50,782 bases of DNA from Gammaproteobacteria bacterium (GCA_018812525.1 JAHJDE010000109.1:1-50782), one strand, 5' to 3'; positions 36,560-45,892 are shown, numbered from the stretch's first letter. A program made the numbers and translations. Notes: generated by a model from the letters alone, not told the origin.

Positions 36560-36826
36560 ATGCTTTTGACCTCCTCCCCATGGCTAAAGCCGGGGGATTC
36601 CTGCCGCTAGGCGGCAAGTCTCTCATTGCTGAGAGGATTCGAAGCGTCCGCCCAACGGTGGTAGTGCCACCGCTGGGTTTCAGGCTTCGGGACGGCCTCC
36701 GCCCCGTCCCGGCTTTGTCCGGGTATGTTTGGAAATTCTGCTGCGGGTTTTTGTTCCAACAGCATGTTTCTTGATCCGGCCTGGTCGCTGTGGACCTCGA
36801 AGCCGCAGTCACGGCAGCAGGTGCAT
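36560..36826 (-). mobile_element. IS200/IS605 remnant: tnpB 3' end with right-end RNA region
   Basis: The - strand encodes the end of a TnpB nuclease: CRDCGFEVHSDQAGSRNML (second half of the zinc finger and the final RuvC helix), then a tail ending SNERLAA and a stop at 36607. The following bases (36560-36606) form the typical right end, a hairpin GCCTAGCGGCAGGAATCCC... followed by GGCTTTAGCCATGGGGAGG. This region overlaps the guide (omega) RNA scaffold in intact elements. More than 85 percent of tnpB is missing and no tnpA is seen. Confidence 0.75.
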
Positions 36827-36830
36827 AACC

Positions 36831-37135
36831 GGCGGCTGTTCAAGGAACTCGACAAGTGGATTCGGGTTCGCCTGCGCAGTATGAAGTTCAAGCGTAAATG
36901 GAAGACCGACAACCGTCGGCTGCGCCTGAAGCACTTCCGTCACATGGGCCTGCTGAGCTTGCATGAGTTTTATGCGCAACCGGTGTAAGTCAACATTCAC
37001 AACTCCCCGCAAGGGGTACTCTGGACGGAGCCGCCCGATGCCTGAAAGGGGCACGTCGGTAAATAGGGGGAATCAACCCCCTCGCGGCAACGGGGAGGCG
37101 GTGGCTTGGCCTCCGCCTTACCCACTATCAGCCAT
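36831..37135 (+). mobile_element. Group II intron 3' remnant (maturase tail plus domain V-VI)
   Basis: Codons 36831-36988 give the C-terminal 52 residues of an intron-encoded reverse transcriptase/maturase (LFKELDKWIRVRLRSMKFK ... HMGLLSLHEF). The RNA part after it has a domain V-like hairpin near 37025-37060 (GGACGGAGCCGCCCGATGCC, GAAA loop, GGGGCACGTCGG) and a domain VI-like GC stem ending in CTTACCCACTAT. The 5' intron and the RT domain are absent; the break point is shared with the tnpB fragment. Confidence 0.7.
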
Positions 37136-37160
37136 CAGGTGCGGATCTGGCCACTCGACC

Positions 37161-37193
37161 GATGCGGTCCGCTACCGCTCACCGCATCCTACG
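37161..37193. repeat. Dispersed palindrome after tgpA
   Basis: GATGCGGT (37161-37168) pairs with ACCGCATC (37181-37188). Read on the - strand it begins GTAGGATGCGGTGAGCGG, which resembles the GTAGGGTGGATAAGCGGAG core at 29359. It lies 8 bases after the tgpA stop and may also end that transcript. Confidence 0.6.
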
Positions 37194-37196
37194 GGT

Positions 37197-39203
37197 TTAA
37201 GAACGCCGCCTCGGCCAAAAGGCGTCTATCCGCTTGACGAGACGATCGATCCCCTCAGGGCTCGAACGCCCGTAGGCCAAGCCGACGTAGCTGCCGATGA
37301 TTGGCGCAACCTCCGGCGCCAGGTCGGGACGCTTCGACAGGACCCGCCGCTCAAAATCCAGCGGTCCCTCGTGTCCCTCGCGGGAAATCCCGATCCCGGC
37401 CAGGCGGCGGCAGAAACGCCCGTAGGCCTTGGCCAGGGGATCGGGCCTCTCCCTCCCCTGCCGGCGAAGATAGGCGAAGAGGATCAGAAAGACGATGCCG
37501 GCCAGACCGAAGGCCAGGGCTGACAGCAACCGCTGGTCGACCCAGCCTAGGCCCATATGGGAGAGGAAATCCCGCTGTCTGCTCTGGTCGTAGCCGATGA
37601 TCCAGCGCTGCCAGGAGAGGTTGAGGGCATCCAGGCCCCAGCGGATATTGCGGCCGAAGGCGCGGAAGAGGCCAGAGCCCTCTATTACGAACAGGGCCGA
37701 TTCCCCCTCGCCGAGGGCGGCGTCTATATCCAGCGGGCGTTCGATGCGTTCCGGGGCGACCGCCCCGGTCGGATCGACCCTGACCCAGCCCCGGTCGGGT
37801 AGCCACACCTCGCTCCAGGCGTGGGCGTCGGATTGCCTCACCAGCAGATAGTCCCCCTGGGGATTGAGTTCCCCCCCCTGATATCCGGTCACCAGCCGGC
37901 TGGGTATGCCGGCGAGCCGCATGAGCAGGGTGAAGCTGGTGGCGTAGTGCTCGCAGAAACCCCGGCGCGTCTCGAAGAGGAACTCGTCGATAGGGCTATT
38001 GCCGAGCAGCGGCGGGCGCAGGCTGTAGACAAAGGGCTGCTGATTGAAATGGACCAGGGCCTTCTGGACGATTTGCGCCGGCGAGGCCGCCCCGCTCCGC
38101 CAGCCCGCGACCAGCGCCCGCATTCGCGGGGTTACATTGGAGGGCAATTGAAGCCCCAGCCGTTGCTGCATGGGATCGATCCCCAGCGGGCTGAAGCTGG
38201 TGAAGGAGCGTGCCTGATAGCGCCGCAGGGCGGAGACAGGCGTCTGGGTGAGCACCTGGAAGTCCCGGCTCAGGACCGACCCGTCCGGGGCCGAGGCGGG
38301 GAGATCGAGCAGGATGAGCCAGGGATTTTCGCTGGGCTGGAGGAATATTCTGTAATCGGCCACCCGCAAGCCCATGGGCACCTCCTGGGCCGGCGCCATC
38401 ATCTGGGGGCTGCGTGTCCAGTTGAGACCATCGGTCCGCCAGAGGACGGGGCCGCGCCAGTAGCGCTCCCGTGGCGGCGGGATCGGGCCATCGAACAGGA
38501 CGCGGAAGGCGACCTCGGAGGAGAGGACCAACTGACTGATGCTCCCTGGGGTGATGCTGTCGGAGAGCCCGGTCCGGGCGGTCTTCTCCCCCAGATTGAA
38601 GGACCAGAGGGGGGCGTTCAGCCGGGGGAAGAGCAGGAAGAGGACCAGGGCGATGGGAAGGGCCTGGAGAGAGAGAATGGCCGCCTGACGGAGGTCGAAG
38701 AGGCGACAGGCCGGGCCGGCGATGCGGCTCGACTCGACCAGGATGGAGATCATCCCGATCACAGCGGCCAGCATCAGCAGGGCGACCGGAGGCGAGTCCT
38801 CGTGCAGGAAGACGGTGATGACGGTGAAGAAGCCCAACAGGACCGAAAAGTACAGGTCTCGCCGCCGCCTGATCTCCAGCAGCTTGAGCCCCGCCATCAC
38901 CAGCAGCAGGGAGATCCCCCCCTGGGCGCCCAGGATCCTCTCCACGCGGAAAAAGAACAAGATCAGGAACGCCAGGGTCAGGACCAGGAGCAGCGGGCGC
39001 GACGGCAGCAGCCGGGAGTGGAAGACGGCGATGACGCGATAGATCAGCAGGGCGAAGAAGGTCCAGGAGAAGACCTCGTCCAGGATGAAGAGATGGGGAG
39101 AGGCCGCCATGCCGAAAAAGACCAGGAAGCGGAGTTCCTGATACCGCTGCAACGGCCGTTGCAGCGGGTCCAGGAGGGGGATCTTGCGGGGATTGGCGCT
39201 CAA
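37197..39203 (-). CDS. tgpA: Transglutaminase-like membrane protein TgpA
   Basis: A 668-residue protein from TTG 39203, which overlaps the TGA of the DUF58 gene (TTGA); codons before it are open but lie inside that gene. The N-terminal 190 residues hold five to six membrane helices (DUF3488). The periplasmic transglutaminase core shows Cys in RRGFCEHYATSFTLLMRL, His in DAHAWSEVWL and Asp in WVRVDPTGA. A further membrane helix (LLSALAFGLAGIVFLILFAY) and a DUF4129-like tail close the protein. The moxR-DUF58-tgpA order is conserved in Pseudomonas, where tgpA is essential; the substrate remains unclear. Confidence 0.93.
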   Translation of the reverse strand: MSANPRKIPLLDPLQRPLQRYQELRFLVFFGMAASPHLFILDEVFSWTFFALLIYRVIAVFHSRLLPSRPLLLVLTLAFLILFFFRVERILGAQGGISLLLVMAGLKLLEIRRRRDLYFSVLLGFFTVITVFLHEDSPPVALLMLAAVIGMISILVESSRIAGPACRLFDLRQAAILSLQALPIALVLFLLFPRLNAPLWSFNLGEKTARTGLSDSITPGSISQLVLSSEVAFRVLFDGPIPPPRERYWRGPVLWRTDGLNWTRSPQMMAPAQEVPMGLRVADYRIFLQPSENPWLILLDLPASAPDGSVLSRDFQVLTQTPVSALRRYQARSFTSFSPLGIDPMQQRLGLQLPSNVTPRMRALVAGWRSGAASPAQIVQKALVHFNQQPFVYSLRPPLLGNSPIDEFLFETRRGFCEHYATSFTLLMRLAGIPSRLVTGYQGGELNPQGDYLLVRQSDAHAWSEVWLPDRGWVRVDPTGAVAPERIERPLDIDAALGEGESALFVIEGSGLFRAFGRNIRWGLDALNLSWQRWIIGYDQSRQRDFLSHMGLGWVDQRLLSALAFGLAGIVFLILFAYLRRQGRERPDPLAKAYGRFCRRLAGIGISREGHEGPLDFERRVLSKRPDLAPEVAPIIGSYVGLAYGRSSPEGIDRLVKRIDAFWPRRRS

Positions 39204-40150
39204 GACTCCAACCCAAACAATGCCAGGGCCCGCAGGCAGTCGTCCACATGGTGGGGGCTGTCGTCCGCCGGAAGGGTCTTGCCCGGCAGCCTCAGCCCGA
39301 AGCGGAGATTGCCGGCGGCCGCATCCAGCACGGCATGGCAGAGCTGGCCCAGGCGGCTCTCCATATCGGGGCCGGGGACGGCATCCCATGAGAGCCAAAG
39401 GTCACTGGCGGTGGGCGTTTCAAATTCCAGGGCCATCAGTTCCTGACCCTTGGCGTAGGACTTCCAATGGATGGTCTTCAGTGGATCGCCGGGTCGGTAT
39501 TCGCGCAGGCCGTGGTAGTCGGTGCCGGAGACATCCCGCCGCGCCATTCCGTTGCCGGGGTCGGCCTCGGCGCTGACCAGGGCCTGTGGCGTCCAACTCA
39601 GCGGCCTGGGATAGACCAGACACTGAACCTCCGGCTGCACGTAGGTCCAGGCACGGAATAGGGCGAGGGGATAGCGGCTGCGGACGACACAGCGATCCAG
39701 GACGAAGCGTCCGCGCTTGCTCAGGGTCAACGTCAGATTGAGCCGGTTTTCCTGGCCGGGACCGGCATCACAGGCATCGATGGCAATATGGGAGTAGAGC
39801 AACTCGATATCGGGACGGAGACGGCTGCCGGTCGCCTCTATGTAAAAGGGAAAGGAGGCGGTCCGGCCGGAAAAAACCGGATCGGGACGGCCGCAGCGCA
39901 ATCGGAGACCGACCAGATTCCTCCAGGTATGCACCATGGCGATCAGGCCCAGGGCCGTGAGAAAAAAGGTGAGCAGGAAGCCCAGGTTGTTGGCGTAGTT
40001 GATCGACCCGATCAGCAGCAGCAGCAGGAGCACCGCGTAGACCAGGCCGAATCCGGTGGGGAGGATGTAGATGGAGCGGGCGGAGACAACCAGGGCGCCA
40101 TCCGCCTGGGGGCAGACCAGGCGGAGGTATTTATTCAGGTCCAGCCTCAC
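39200..40150 (-). CDS. DUF58 domain protein
   Basis: A 316-residue membrane-associated protein with two N-terminal helices (LVYAVLLLLLLIGSI and FLLTFFLTALGLIAMV) and a DUF58 (VWA-like) domain whose signature GTDYHGLREYRPGDPLKTIH is near residue 210. It overlaps moxR upstream by 4 bases and tgpA downstream. It is the usual middle gene of the MoxR ATPase cluster and probably acts as the target or adaptor of the ATPase. Confidence 0.92.
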   Translation of the reverse strand: MRLDLNKYLRLVCPQADGALVVSARSIYILPTGFGLVYAVLLLLLLIGSINYANNLGFLLTFFLTALGLIAMVHTWRNLVGLRLRCGRPDPVFSGRTASFPFYIEATGSRLRPDIELLYSHIAIDACDAGPGQENRLNLTLTLSKRGRFVLDRCVVRSRYPLALFRAWTYVQPEVQCLVYPRPLSWTPQALVSAEADPGNGMARRDVSGTDYHGLREYRPGDPLKTIHWKSYAKGQELMALEFETPTASDLWLSWDAVPGPDMESRLGQLCHAVLDAAAGNLRFGLRLPGKTLPADDSPHHVDDCLRALALFGLES

Positions 40151-41061
40151 GGCAGGGGAACGGATTTGATCAGGTGGCGGACCAGGCTCTCGCCGCCGGT
40201 CTCGGCATCGGTCCCGCCCTGCAACCGGTGCGCCGCGACGGAGGGAAGGACGGCCTGGATATCCTCCGGCAGCACCATGTCGCGGCCACCGATCAGCGCC
40301 CAGGCGCGGGCGGCGTTAAGCAGGCCCACACCGGCCCGGGGTGAGAGGCCGTGATAGAAACGGTCCGACGAGCGCGTGTAGGCCAGCAGGGACTGGCAAT
40401 AGTCGTAGATGGCGTCCGATGCGTGGATCGAGCCAGCCAGGCGTTGCGCCTCGCTGAGCCGGGCCGGTGTCATCACCGGTGTCATTCGGGAGAGGAGCTT
40501 GCGCCGGTCCTCGCCCTTCAGCAGGGCGCGTTCCGCCTGCCGGTCGGGAAAGCCGATATCGACGCGCATCAGGAAGCGATCCAGTTGCGATTCGGGCAAG
40601 GGATAGGTCCCGATCTGAAAGCCGGGATTCTGGGTGGCAATGACAAAGAAGGGCTCGGGCAACGGGTGGGTCGTCCCCTCCAGGGAGACCTGGCGCTCCT
40701 CCATCGCCTCCAGCAGCGCGCTCTGCGCCTTGGGTGTGGCACGGTTGATCTCATCGGCCAGGAGTACCTGGGAGAAGACGGGGCCCCGATGAAACCGAAA
40801 CTCGCCGCTGTTGCGGTCGAAGATGGAAACGCCGATCACGTCGGCGGGTAACAGGTCGCTGGTGAACTGAAGCCGGCGGTATTCGAGCCCCAGCAGATGG
40901 GCCAGGGCATGGGCCAGGGTGGTCTTGCCCACGCCCGGCACATCCTCGATCAGCAGGTGGCCCTTGGCCAGCAGGCAGGCAAGGGAGAGCTTGATGACCC
41001 GCTCCTTGCCCAGGACGATGCTGGATGCCTGGTGGATGACGCTTTCCAGGGTGCTGTTCAT
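40147..41061 (-). CDS. MoxR family AAA+ ATPase
   Basis: A 304-residue protein from ATG 41061, preceded by GAGGATTTCAGG; the open frame goes 7 codons further. Walker A is DVPGVGKTTLAHAL, Walker B LLADEINRATPKAQSALLEA, sensor 1 FFVIATQNP and the sensor 2 region SPRAGVGLLNAARAW. MoxR ATPases act as chaperones that remodel or load metal into partner proteins, here the DUF58 and TgpA products. Confidence 0.94.
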   Translation of the reverse strand: MNSTLESVIHQASSIVLGKERVIKLSLACLLAKGHLLIEDVPGVGKTTLAHALAHLLGLEYRRLQFTSDLLPADVIGVSIFDRNSGEFRFHRGPVFSQVLLADEINRATPKAQSALLEAMEERQVSLEGTTHPLPEPFFVIATQNPGFQIGTYPLPESQLDRFLMRVDIGFPDRQAERALLKGEDRRKLLSRMTPVMTPARLSEAQRLAGSIHASDAIYDYCQSLLAYTRSSDRFYHGLSPRAGVGLLNAARAWALIGGRDMVLPEDIQAVLPSVAAHRLQGGTDAETGGESLVRHLIKSVPLP

Positions 41062-41093
41062 CCTGAAATCCTCTTTATTCAACCGCGAAGCGC

Positions 41094-41255
41094 GCGTTTG
41101 CCCCCTCCCCCATTTGGGGGGAGGGTTGGGGGGGGGGAACGATCAGACCTGTCCTGAGCAGAGTCGAAGGAAGCAGAGTCGAAGGAAGCAGAGTCGAAGG
41201 AAGCGAGGCGGCCTTCATCATCCGGGGTGGCTCGACTCGCCCCACGATCGTTCGG
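41094..41255. repeat. GC-rich intergenic repeat with a 15-base tandem insert
   Basis: The box CCCCCTCCCC...GGGGGAACGATCAG is followed, after an insert, by GAGGCGGCCTTCATCATCCG and GGTGGCTCGACTCGCCCCA. The same sequence without the insert is at 43475-43581, on the other side of prc. The insert holds three exact copies of GCAGAGTCGAAGGAA (41158-41202). Confidence 0.8.
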
Positions 41256-41315
41256 TAAACCCACATCTGCGTTTCTTGGCGTTCTTTGTGGTCAAACAAG
41301 GAAATCGATAGGTCT

Positions 41316-43445
41316 CTAAAAATCAATCATCGCCGCGCGGGGGGCCTCCCGGACAGCCGGCCGGGCCTGCCCCAGGTTGATGTAGTCGGCCAGCAGACGG
41401 GCCGCCTCGTTGAGCTGGATCTTGGAGATGGCCTTGATTCCCTCCTCGTCGTCCTGCTCCGATTCCATGTCGATGTTTTCAGGCAGCGGCTTGAGCCCGA
41501 CGCTGCTTCGGAAGCGATTCTCGCTGGCCCGCCGCGCCAGCTCGGTCTTCCGCCACTCCTCGCGGCGCTTGCTCTCCTTCAGACTCAGGCTGTGCCGGTC
41601 GCGCTGTTCCTTGGAGATCCGATAGCCCTCGTTGAGAAAGCCGAAACCGGGGTCGACGGCGATGCGCGCCCGATGGTGCTCGGTGAGGATATTCAGCTTG
41701 TCCTGCCGTATCTGGGTCACCTTTCGCACCGGTTCGATGCTGCTCCAGGGTAAGGCATTGTCGAGGGAACGCTCACCGTGTTCCTTGTCGCTCTCTGAAT
41801 TGGGGTAGAGCACGTCGGGCACCACCCCCTTGAACTGGGTACTGCTGCCGCTGACCCTGAAGAACTGGGCCATGGTCAGGCGAAGGCGACCCAGATTCGT
41901 GTCCCCGCCGCGCACGAAACGGTCCAGGTCGATCAGGGTCTGGACCGTGCCCTTGCCGAAGGTAGGCTCGCCGATGATGATGCCGCGCCCATAGTCCTGG
42001 ATGGCACCGGCAAAGATCTCGGAGGCGGAGGCGCTTTCGCCGTCCACCAGCACCGCCAGGGGACCCCTGTAGGCGATCTCCGGGTCCTTGTCCCGCTCGA
42101 TCTCCAGGCGGCCGCTGGAATCCAGCACCTGGACTACCGGACCCTTGTCGATAAAGAGGCCGGTAAGCTCCGTCGCCTCGGTCAGGGAGCCGCCGCCGTT
42201 CTGGCGCAGGTCGATGACAATACCGTCCACACGCTCCTTGTTCAGCTCCTTGAGCAGCTTGCGGACATCGCGGGTGGTGCTGCGGAAGTTTTTGTCCCCG
42301 CTGCTCTGGCCCTGGAAGTCGCGGTAGAAGGCGGGAATCTCGATCACGCCGATCTTGCGGCCCTGCATCCCCTCCATCCCTTGAATGACCGACTTCTTGG
42401 CGGCTTGGTCCTCCAGCTTGATCTCGTTGCGGACCAGGGCGATGACCTTGGCGGAGCCACCCGCAGCGGCCCCCTTGGGCAGGACCTCCAGACGCACCAC
42501 AGATCCCTTCGGGCCGCGAATCTTGTCAACCACGTCTTGCAGGCGCCAGCCCAGCACGTTCTCGATCTCGCCGCTCTTGCCCTGGCCCACGCCGACGATC
42601 CGGTCGCCCTTTTGTACCTGGCCGCTCAGATCGGCCGGACCGCCGGGCACGGTCTTCATGATCTCCGTGTATTCGTTGCGGCTGCGCAGGACGGCGCCGA
42701 TCCCCTCCAGGGAGAGGCGCATGCTGATATCGAAGTTCTCGGAGAGCTGGGGCGACATGTAGCTGGTGTGGGGCTCCAGGCTCATGGTGTAGGCATTGGC
42801 GAAGGTCTGGAAGACATCATCTCTGTTGAACTGACGGACCTGGGTCAGGGTCGCCTCATAGCGCTTGTGCAGGGTCTTGAGGATCTCGCCCTCCGGCTTG
42901 CCCAGCAGGCGCAGGGAAAGGATGTCGTTCTTGACCCGCTTGCGCCAGACATCATCCAGTTCGCGGTTGTTTGCCGCCCAGGGCGCCTTGCTGCGGTCGA
43001 AGCGGTAATCCTCGTCGATGCTGTAGTCGTGCTTCTGCCCCAGTTGGCGCAAGGCGAATCCCACCTCGCGCTCGACCCGGTCCCGGTAGATCCTGAAGAT
43101 ATCGAAGGGAGCATCCAGCTCGGCCGTGATCAGGGCATCGTCCAGCCGCTCCTCGTATTTCGAGAAGCCGTTGATGTCCTCCTGGGTGAAGAAACTGCGG
43201 TTCGGGTCGAGGGTCTCCAGGTAGTGCTTGAAGATCTCCCTGGAGAGCTTGTCGTCGAGTTCCACCTTGCGGACATGGTGGCGCTCCATCACCTTGGTGA
43301 TGATGACGGCGGTCTGTCGCTGGGATGGGGTGGGGATCAGCTCGGCCGGATTGACCTCGTGGTTGTTGGTCGCGGCCTGGGGCACAGCCAGGGGCCAGAG
43401 CAGCGCCAGCAGCCCGATTCTCACCATCATTCGTTTCGTCGACAT
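41316..43445 (-). CDS. prc: Tail-specific protease Prc
   Basis: A 709-residue periplasmic C-terminal processing protease with a signal peptide (GLLALLWPLAVPQAA, cleaved near residue 25). In order come an N-terminal helical domain (DUF3340-like), a PDZ domain near residues 240-325 (EGIGAVLRSRNEYTEIMKTV, GPADLSGQVQKGDRIVGVGQ) and the S41 protease domain. The catalytic Ser is in VDGESASASEIFAGAIQDYG and the Lys in GEPTFGKGTVQTLI. Length and architecture match E. coli Prc, which trims cell-wall hydrolase regulators. It is flanked on both sides by copies of one intergenic repeat. Confidence 0.95.
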   Translation of the reverse strand: MSTKRMMVRIGLLALLWPLAVPQAATNNHEVNPAELIPTPSQRQTAVIITKVMERHHVRKVELDDKLSREIFKHYLETLDPNRSFFTQEDINGFSKYEERLDDALITAELDAPFDIFRIYRDRVEREVGFALRQLGQKHDYSIDEDYRFDRSKAPWAANNRELDDVWRKRVKNDILSLRLLGKPEGEILKTLHKRYEATLTQVRQFNRDDVFQTFANAYTMSLEPHTSYMSPQLSENFDISMRLSLEGIGAVLRSRNEYTEIMKTVPGGPADLSGQVQKGDRIVGVGQGKSGEIENVLGWRLQDVVDKIRGPKGSVVRLEVLPKGAAAGGSAKVIALVRNEIKLEDQAAKKSVIQGMEGMQGRKIGVIEIPAFYRDFQGQSSGDKNFRSTTRDVRKLLKELNKERVDGIVIDLRQNGGGSLTEATELTGLFIDKGPVVQVLDSSGRLEIERDKDPEIAYRGPLAVLVDGESASASEIFAGAIQDYGRGIIIGEPTFGKGTVQTLIDLDRFVRGGDTNLGRLRLTMAQFFRVSGSSTQFKGVVPDVLYPNSESDKEHGERSLDNALPWSSIEPVRKVTQIRQDKLNILTEHHRARIAVDPGFGFLNEGYRISKEQRDRHSLSLKESKRREEWRKTELARRASENRFRSSVGLKPLPENIDMESEQDDEEGIKAISKIQLNEAARLLADYINLGQARPAVREAPRAAMIDF

Positions 43446-43474
43446 CTTCGTTACCTTACCGTAAAAATACGCGG

Positions 43475-43581
43475 AGCTCGATTGCCCCCTCCCCCTTTGG
43501 AGGGTTGGGGAGGGGGAACGATCAGGGGCGAGGCGACATTTCTCATCTTCCGGGGTGGCTCGCCTCGCCCCATCATCGTTA
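43475..43581. repeat. GC-rich intergenic repeat upstream of prc
   Basis: The sequence CCCCCTCCCCCTTTGGAGGG, then GGGGAACGATCAG, then GGGGTGGCTCGCCTCGCCCCA and ATCGTT matches the element at 41094-41255 in the same orientation. It fills the gap between prc and the NUDIX gene. Confidence 0.75.
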
Positions 43582-44451
43582 GTTATCCCGCCAGGGGTTG
43601 GCCATGGCCGGACGCAGTCCAGTCACCAAATCCAGATACTCGTCGTGCTCGGGGCCGATGAAACCCCGCCGCAACAGAAAATCGATCACCACCAGGTTGC
43701 AATTGGGCTTGAATTGGTCGGTTTCAAGGACCCGCTCCATCAGATCCCGCACCGGTTCGAGCCGGAATTCATCCACCTCGCCGTCGGTGCATCGGGGGCT
43801 GAAGTCGGCTGGCAACTCCAAGTCATAACAATAGAGTACGTCATATTTATAACCTTTTGCATTATCTACGTTATAACTCAGGGCGCCAACCGGCACGGCC
43901 TTGTCCACCATTTCCGCCGGAATCCCCGCCTCTTCCCAGCACTCCTTGCGCAGATTCTCGCCCAGGCTCAGCCCCGCCGGGATGCCGCCAGCCACCATCT
44001 GATCCAGCATGCCGGGATAGGTGCGGCGGTCGGTGGCCCGCTTGGCCACCCACATAAAGAACTCGCCGCCCTCCACCACATAACCGTTCAAATGCTGGCC
44101 AAAGGTGCGGATGCCGAACAGAGAGGCGGCGCTGCGGTCGATCTCGCACAGGGCCTCGCCGCGACCGGCGGGCGTGATCGGATAGGCCTCGCCCAGGATA
44201 TAGGGATGTTCGCCGGCCCCCACCAGGGCTTCGAGGACCTGGCCCAAGGCCCGGCTCCGCTCCCCATATTCCTTCAGGGCGCCGTTCAGCCACATCCCAT
44301 CGCTATCCACCCGAAAGACCTCCGGCCAGGCCGCGAGGCGTTCCGCGAAGGGGTGCCGGAAGCGGCCGATCAGCCGGCCGCCCTCGAAAAACGGGACGAA
44401 GTCGCCCGGATTGTGACGATTGCAGCGCTCAATGTGCCTCAGAAATCCCAT
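43579..44451 (-). CDS. NUDIX hydrolase with DUF4743 N-terminal domain
   Basis: A 290-residue protein. An N-terminal DUF4743-type region (FVPFFEGGRLIGRFRHPFA) precedes a NUDIX domain with the box GGIPAGLSLGENLRKECWEE followed by AGI, near residues 150-172. Plant and fungal relatives with this architecture are thiamine pyrophosphate phosphatases; bacterial members are little studied. The substrate is therefore uncertain. Confidence 0.88.
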   Translation of the reverse strand: MGFLRHIERCNRHNPGDFVPFFEGGRLIGRFRHPFAERLAAWPEVFRVDSDGMWLNGALKEYGERSRALGQVLEALVGAGEHPYILGEAYPITPAGRGEALCEIDRSAASLFGIRTFGQHLNGYVVEGGEFFMWVAKRATDRRTYPGMLDQMVAGGIPAGLSLGENLRKECWEEAGIPAEMVDKAVPVGALSYNVDNAKGYKYDVLYCYDLELPADFSPRCTDGEVDEFRLEPVRDLMERVLETDQFKPNCNLVVIDFLLRRGFIGPEHDEYLDLVTGLRPAMANPWRDN

Positions 44452-44654
44452 CTTGACTCATCCACTGGGTTATGACGGATCGGTCGATCCAATAGTTCCA
44501 CCCGACGCCCCTGCCCTCAAGAAACACGCAGGGCCGCCCCAAGTGTTTCTTGCCCCTTGAGGGGTCAAAAACGACGTACAGGGACGGACTAGTGTCGCGG
44601 GAGGCAGGATGCCGGGAGCGACCGGAGCGCAGCGGAGTTTCTGGGGGTGGGTAA

Positions 44655-45413
44655 TCAATGTGACTTGGCCTCGTCCCAGAGCCGGTCCAGGGTCTGGAGC
44701 CCGGCCTCGTGAATATCTTGGCCCTGGGCGTTCAGAGCGGACTCGATGAAACGAAAGCGGCGCTCGAATTTACGATTGGCGCGACGCAGGGCCTCCTCTG
44801 CGTCCAGACCACAGTGGCGGACCAGATTGACACAACTGAACAGGAGATCGCCGCACTCTTCCAGCAGGGCCTCCGGGTCCTGGCCCGCCTGCTCCAGCTC
44901 CCGCAGTTCCTCCTGGAGCTTGTCGATCACCCCCTGCCGGTCCGGCCAGTCGAAACCCACCTTGGAAGCCCGCTTCTGCAGCTTCTGCGCCCGCGTCAGG
45001 GCAGGCAGTGCCTGGGGCACGTTGTCCAGCACCCCGTGCTGCGCCTGATCGCGGCGCTCCGCCCGTTTCATCTCTTCCCAGGCCCGGCGCTGCTCCTCCG
45101 CCGAACCGATAGGGGCTTCGGCGAAGACATGGGGATGACGGCGGATCATCTTCTCCTTGATCCCGGCCACCACGCCATCGAAATCGAACAGACCCCGCTC
45201 CTCGGCCAGGCGGGCATAGAAGACCACCTGGAACAGCAGGTCGCCCAGTTCCGCCCGCAGTTCCTCATGGTCTCCGGCAGCGATGGACTCGGCGACCTCA
45301 TAGGCCTCCTCGATGGTGAAGGGCGCGATGGTCTCGAAGGTCTGCGCCCGGTCCCAGGGGCAGCCCGATTCAGGGTCCCGCAGGCGGGCCATGATCTCCA
45401 GCAGGGCCTTCAC
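44655..45413 (-). CDS. mazG: Nucleoside triphosphate pyrophosphohydrolase MazG
   Basis: A 252-residue two-domain MazG from GTG 45413, which overlaps the upstream gene stop (GTGA); the open frame extends 44 codons further but inside that gene. The first domain shows CPWDRAQTFETIAPFTIEEA and ELGDLLFQVVFYARLAEE. The second shows KVGFDWPDRQGVIDKLQEEL and EECGDLLFSCVNLVRH. The paired acidic motifs (E-E-x-x-E, E-x-x-D) bind Mg2+. It hydrolyses NTPs to NMP and PPi and can lower (p)ppGpp. Confidence 0.94.
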   Translation of the reverse strand: MKALLEIMARLRDPESGCPWDRAQTFETIAPFTIEEAYEVAESIAAGDHEELRAELGDLLFQVVFYARLAEERGLFDFDGVVAGIKEKMIRRHPHVFAEAPIGSAEEQRRAWEEMKRAERRDQAQHGVLDNVPQALPALTRAQKLQKRASKVGFDWPDRQGVIDKLQEELRELEQAGQDPEALLEECGDLLFSCVNLVRHCGLDAEEALRRANRKFERRFRFIESALNAQGQDIHEAGLQTLDRLWDEAKSH

Positions 45414-45892
45414 AGACAGACCGCCATGGCCCGTTCCTTTACCGCCAGCCGGGTGGGTGCATCGAAGCAATGCCCCTGCCGGCAGCAGTAGCCGAGCCAT
45501 TTGGAGAGGAAGAGGTTGATGCGCCACTTGCGCTCCAGGGCACACATGTCCGGCCGGCGGCTCAGGGGCAGCACCCGCTGGCGCAATTCGAGCACCTCCA
45601 TCTGCCGGGCGTCGTGATAGACGCGCAACAGGGCGTCCGGGTCAGCCCCGCCCTCGCAGAAAAGATAGGTGAGATGGATCAGGGTGGTGTAGGGCGTCTG
45701 CTCAAGGATTTCCAGGTGGAGGTCGATGTGGCCGTCCAGGCGCGATAGGTAGTGGCCCCGCAGAGAACTCAGCTCCGGCGCCAGCCGCAGCATATGACGA
45801 TAATTCTCCTCGCAGAGATCCAGCAGGCCGCCAACGCTAGGTCGATTCGCCAGGAGATCACGCAGGCTCCAGGGATAGTAAGGTCTTCTCAT
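45410..45892 (-). CDS. DUF1249 family protein
   Basis: A 160-residue protein with the DUF1249 pattern: ENYRHMLRLAPELSSLRGHY, TPYTTLIHLTYLF, ARVYHDARQMEVLEL-like LRVYHDARQMEVLELR, and a C-terminal ERKWRINLFLSKWLGYCCRQ. In E. coli and Pseudomonas members are small cytoplasmic proteins without known function. The stop overlaps the mazG start, so the two are coupled. Confidence 0.9.
   Translation of the reverse strand: MRRPYYPWSLRDLLANRPSVGGLLDLCEENYRHMLRLAPELSSLRGHYLSRLDGHIDLHLEILEQTPYTTLIHLTYLFCEGGADPDALLRVYHDARQMEVLELRQRVLPLSRRPDMCALERKWRINLFLSKWLGYCCRQGHCFDAPTRLAVKERAMAVCL

Noticed and set aside
37821..39446. 541-residue + strand open frame
   Set aside because: Antisense to tgpA, rich in Gly/Gln/Asp without domains; a shadow frame.
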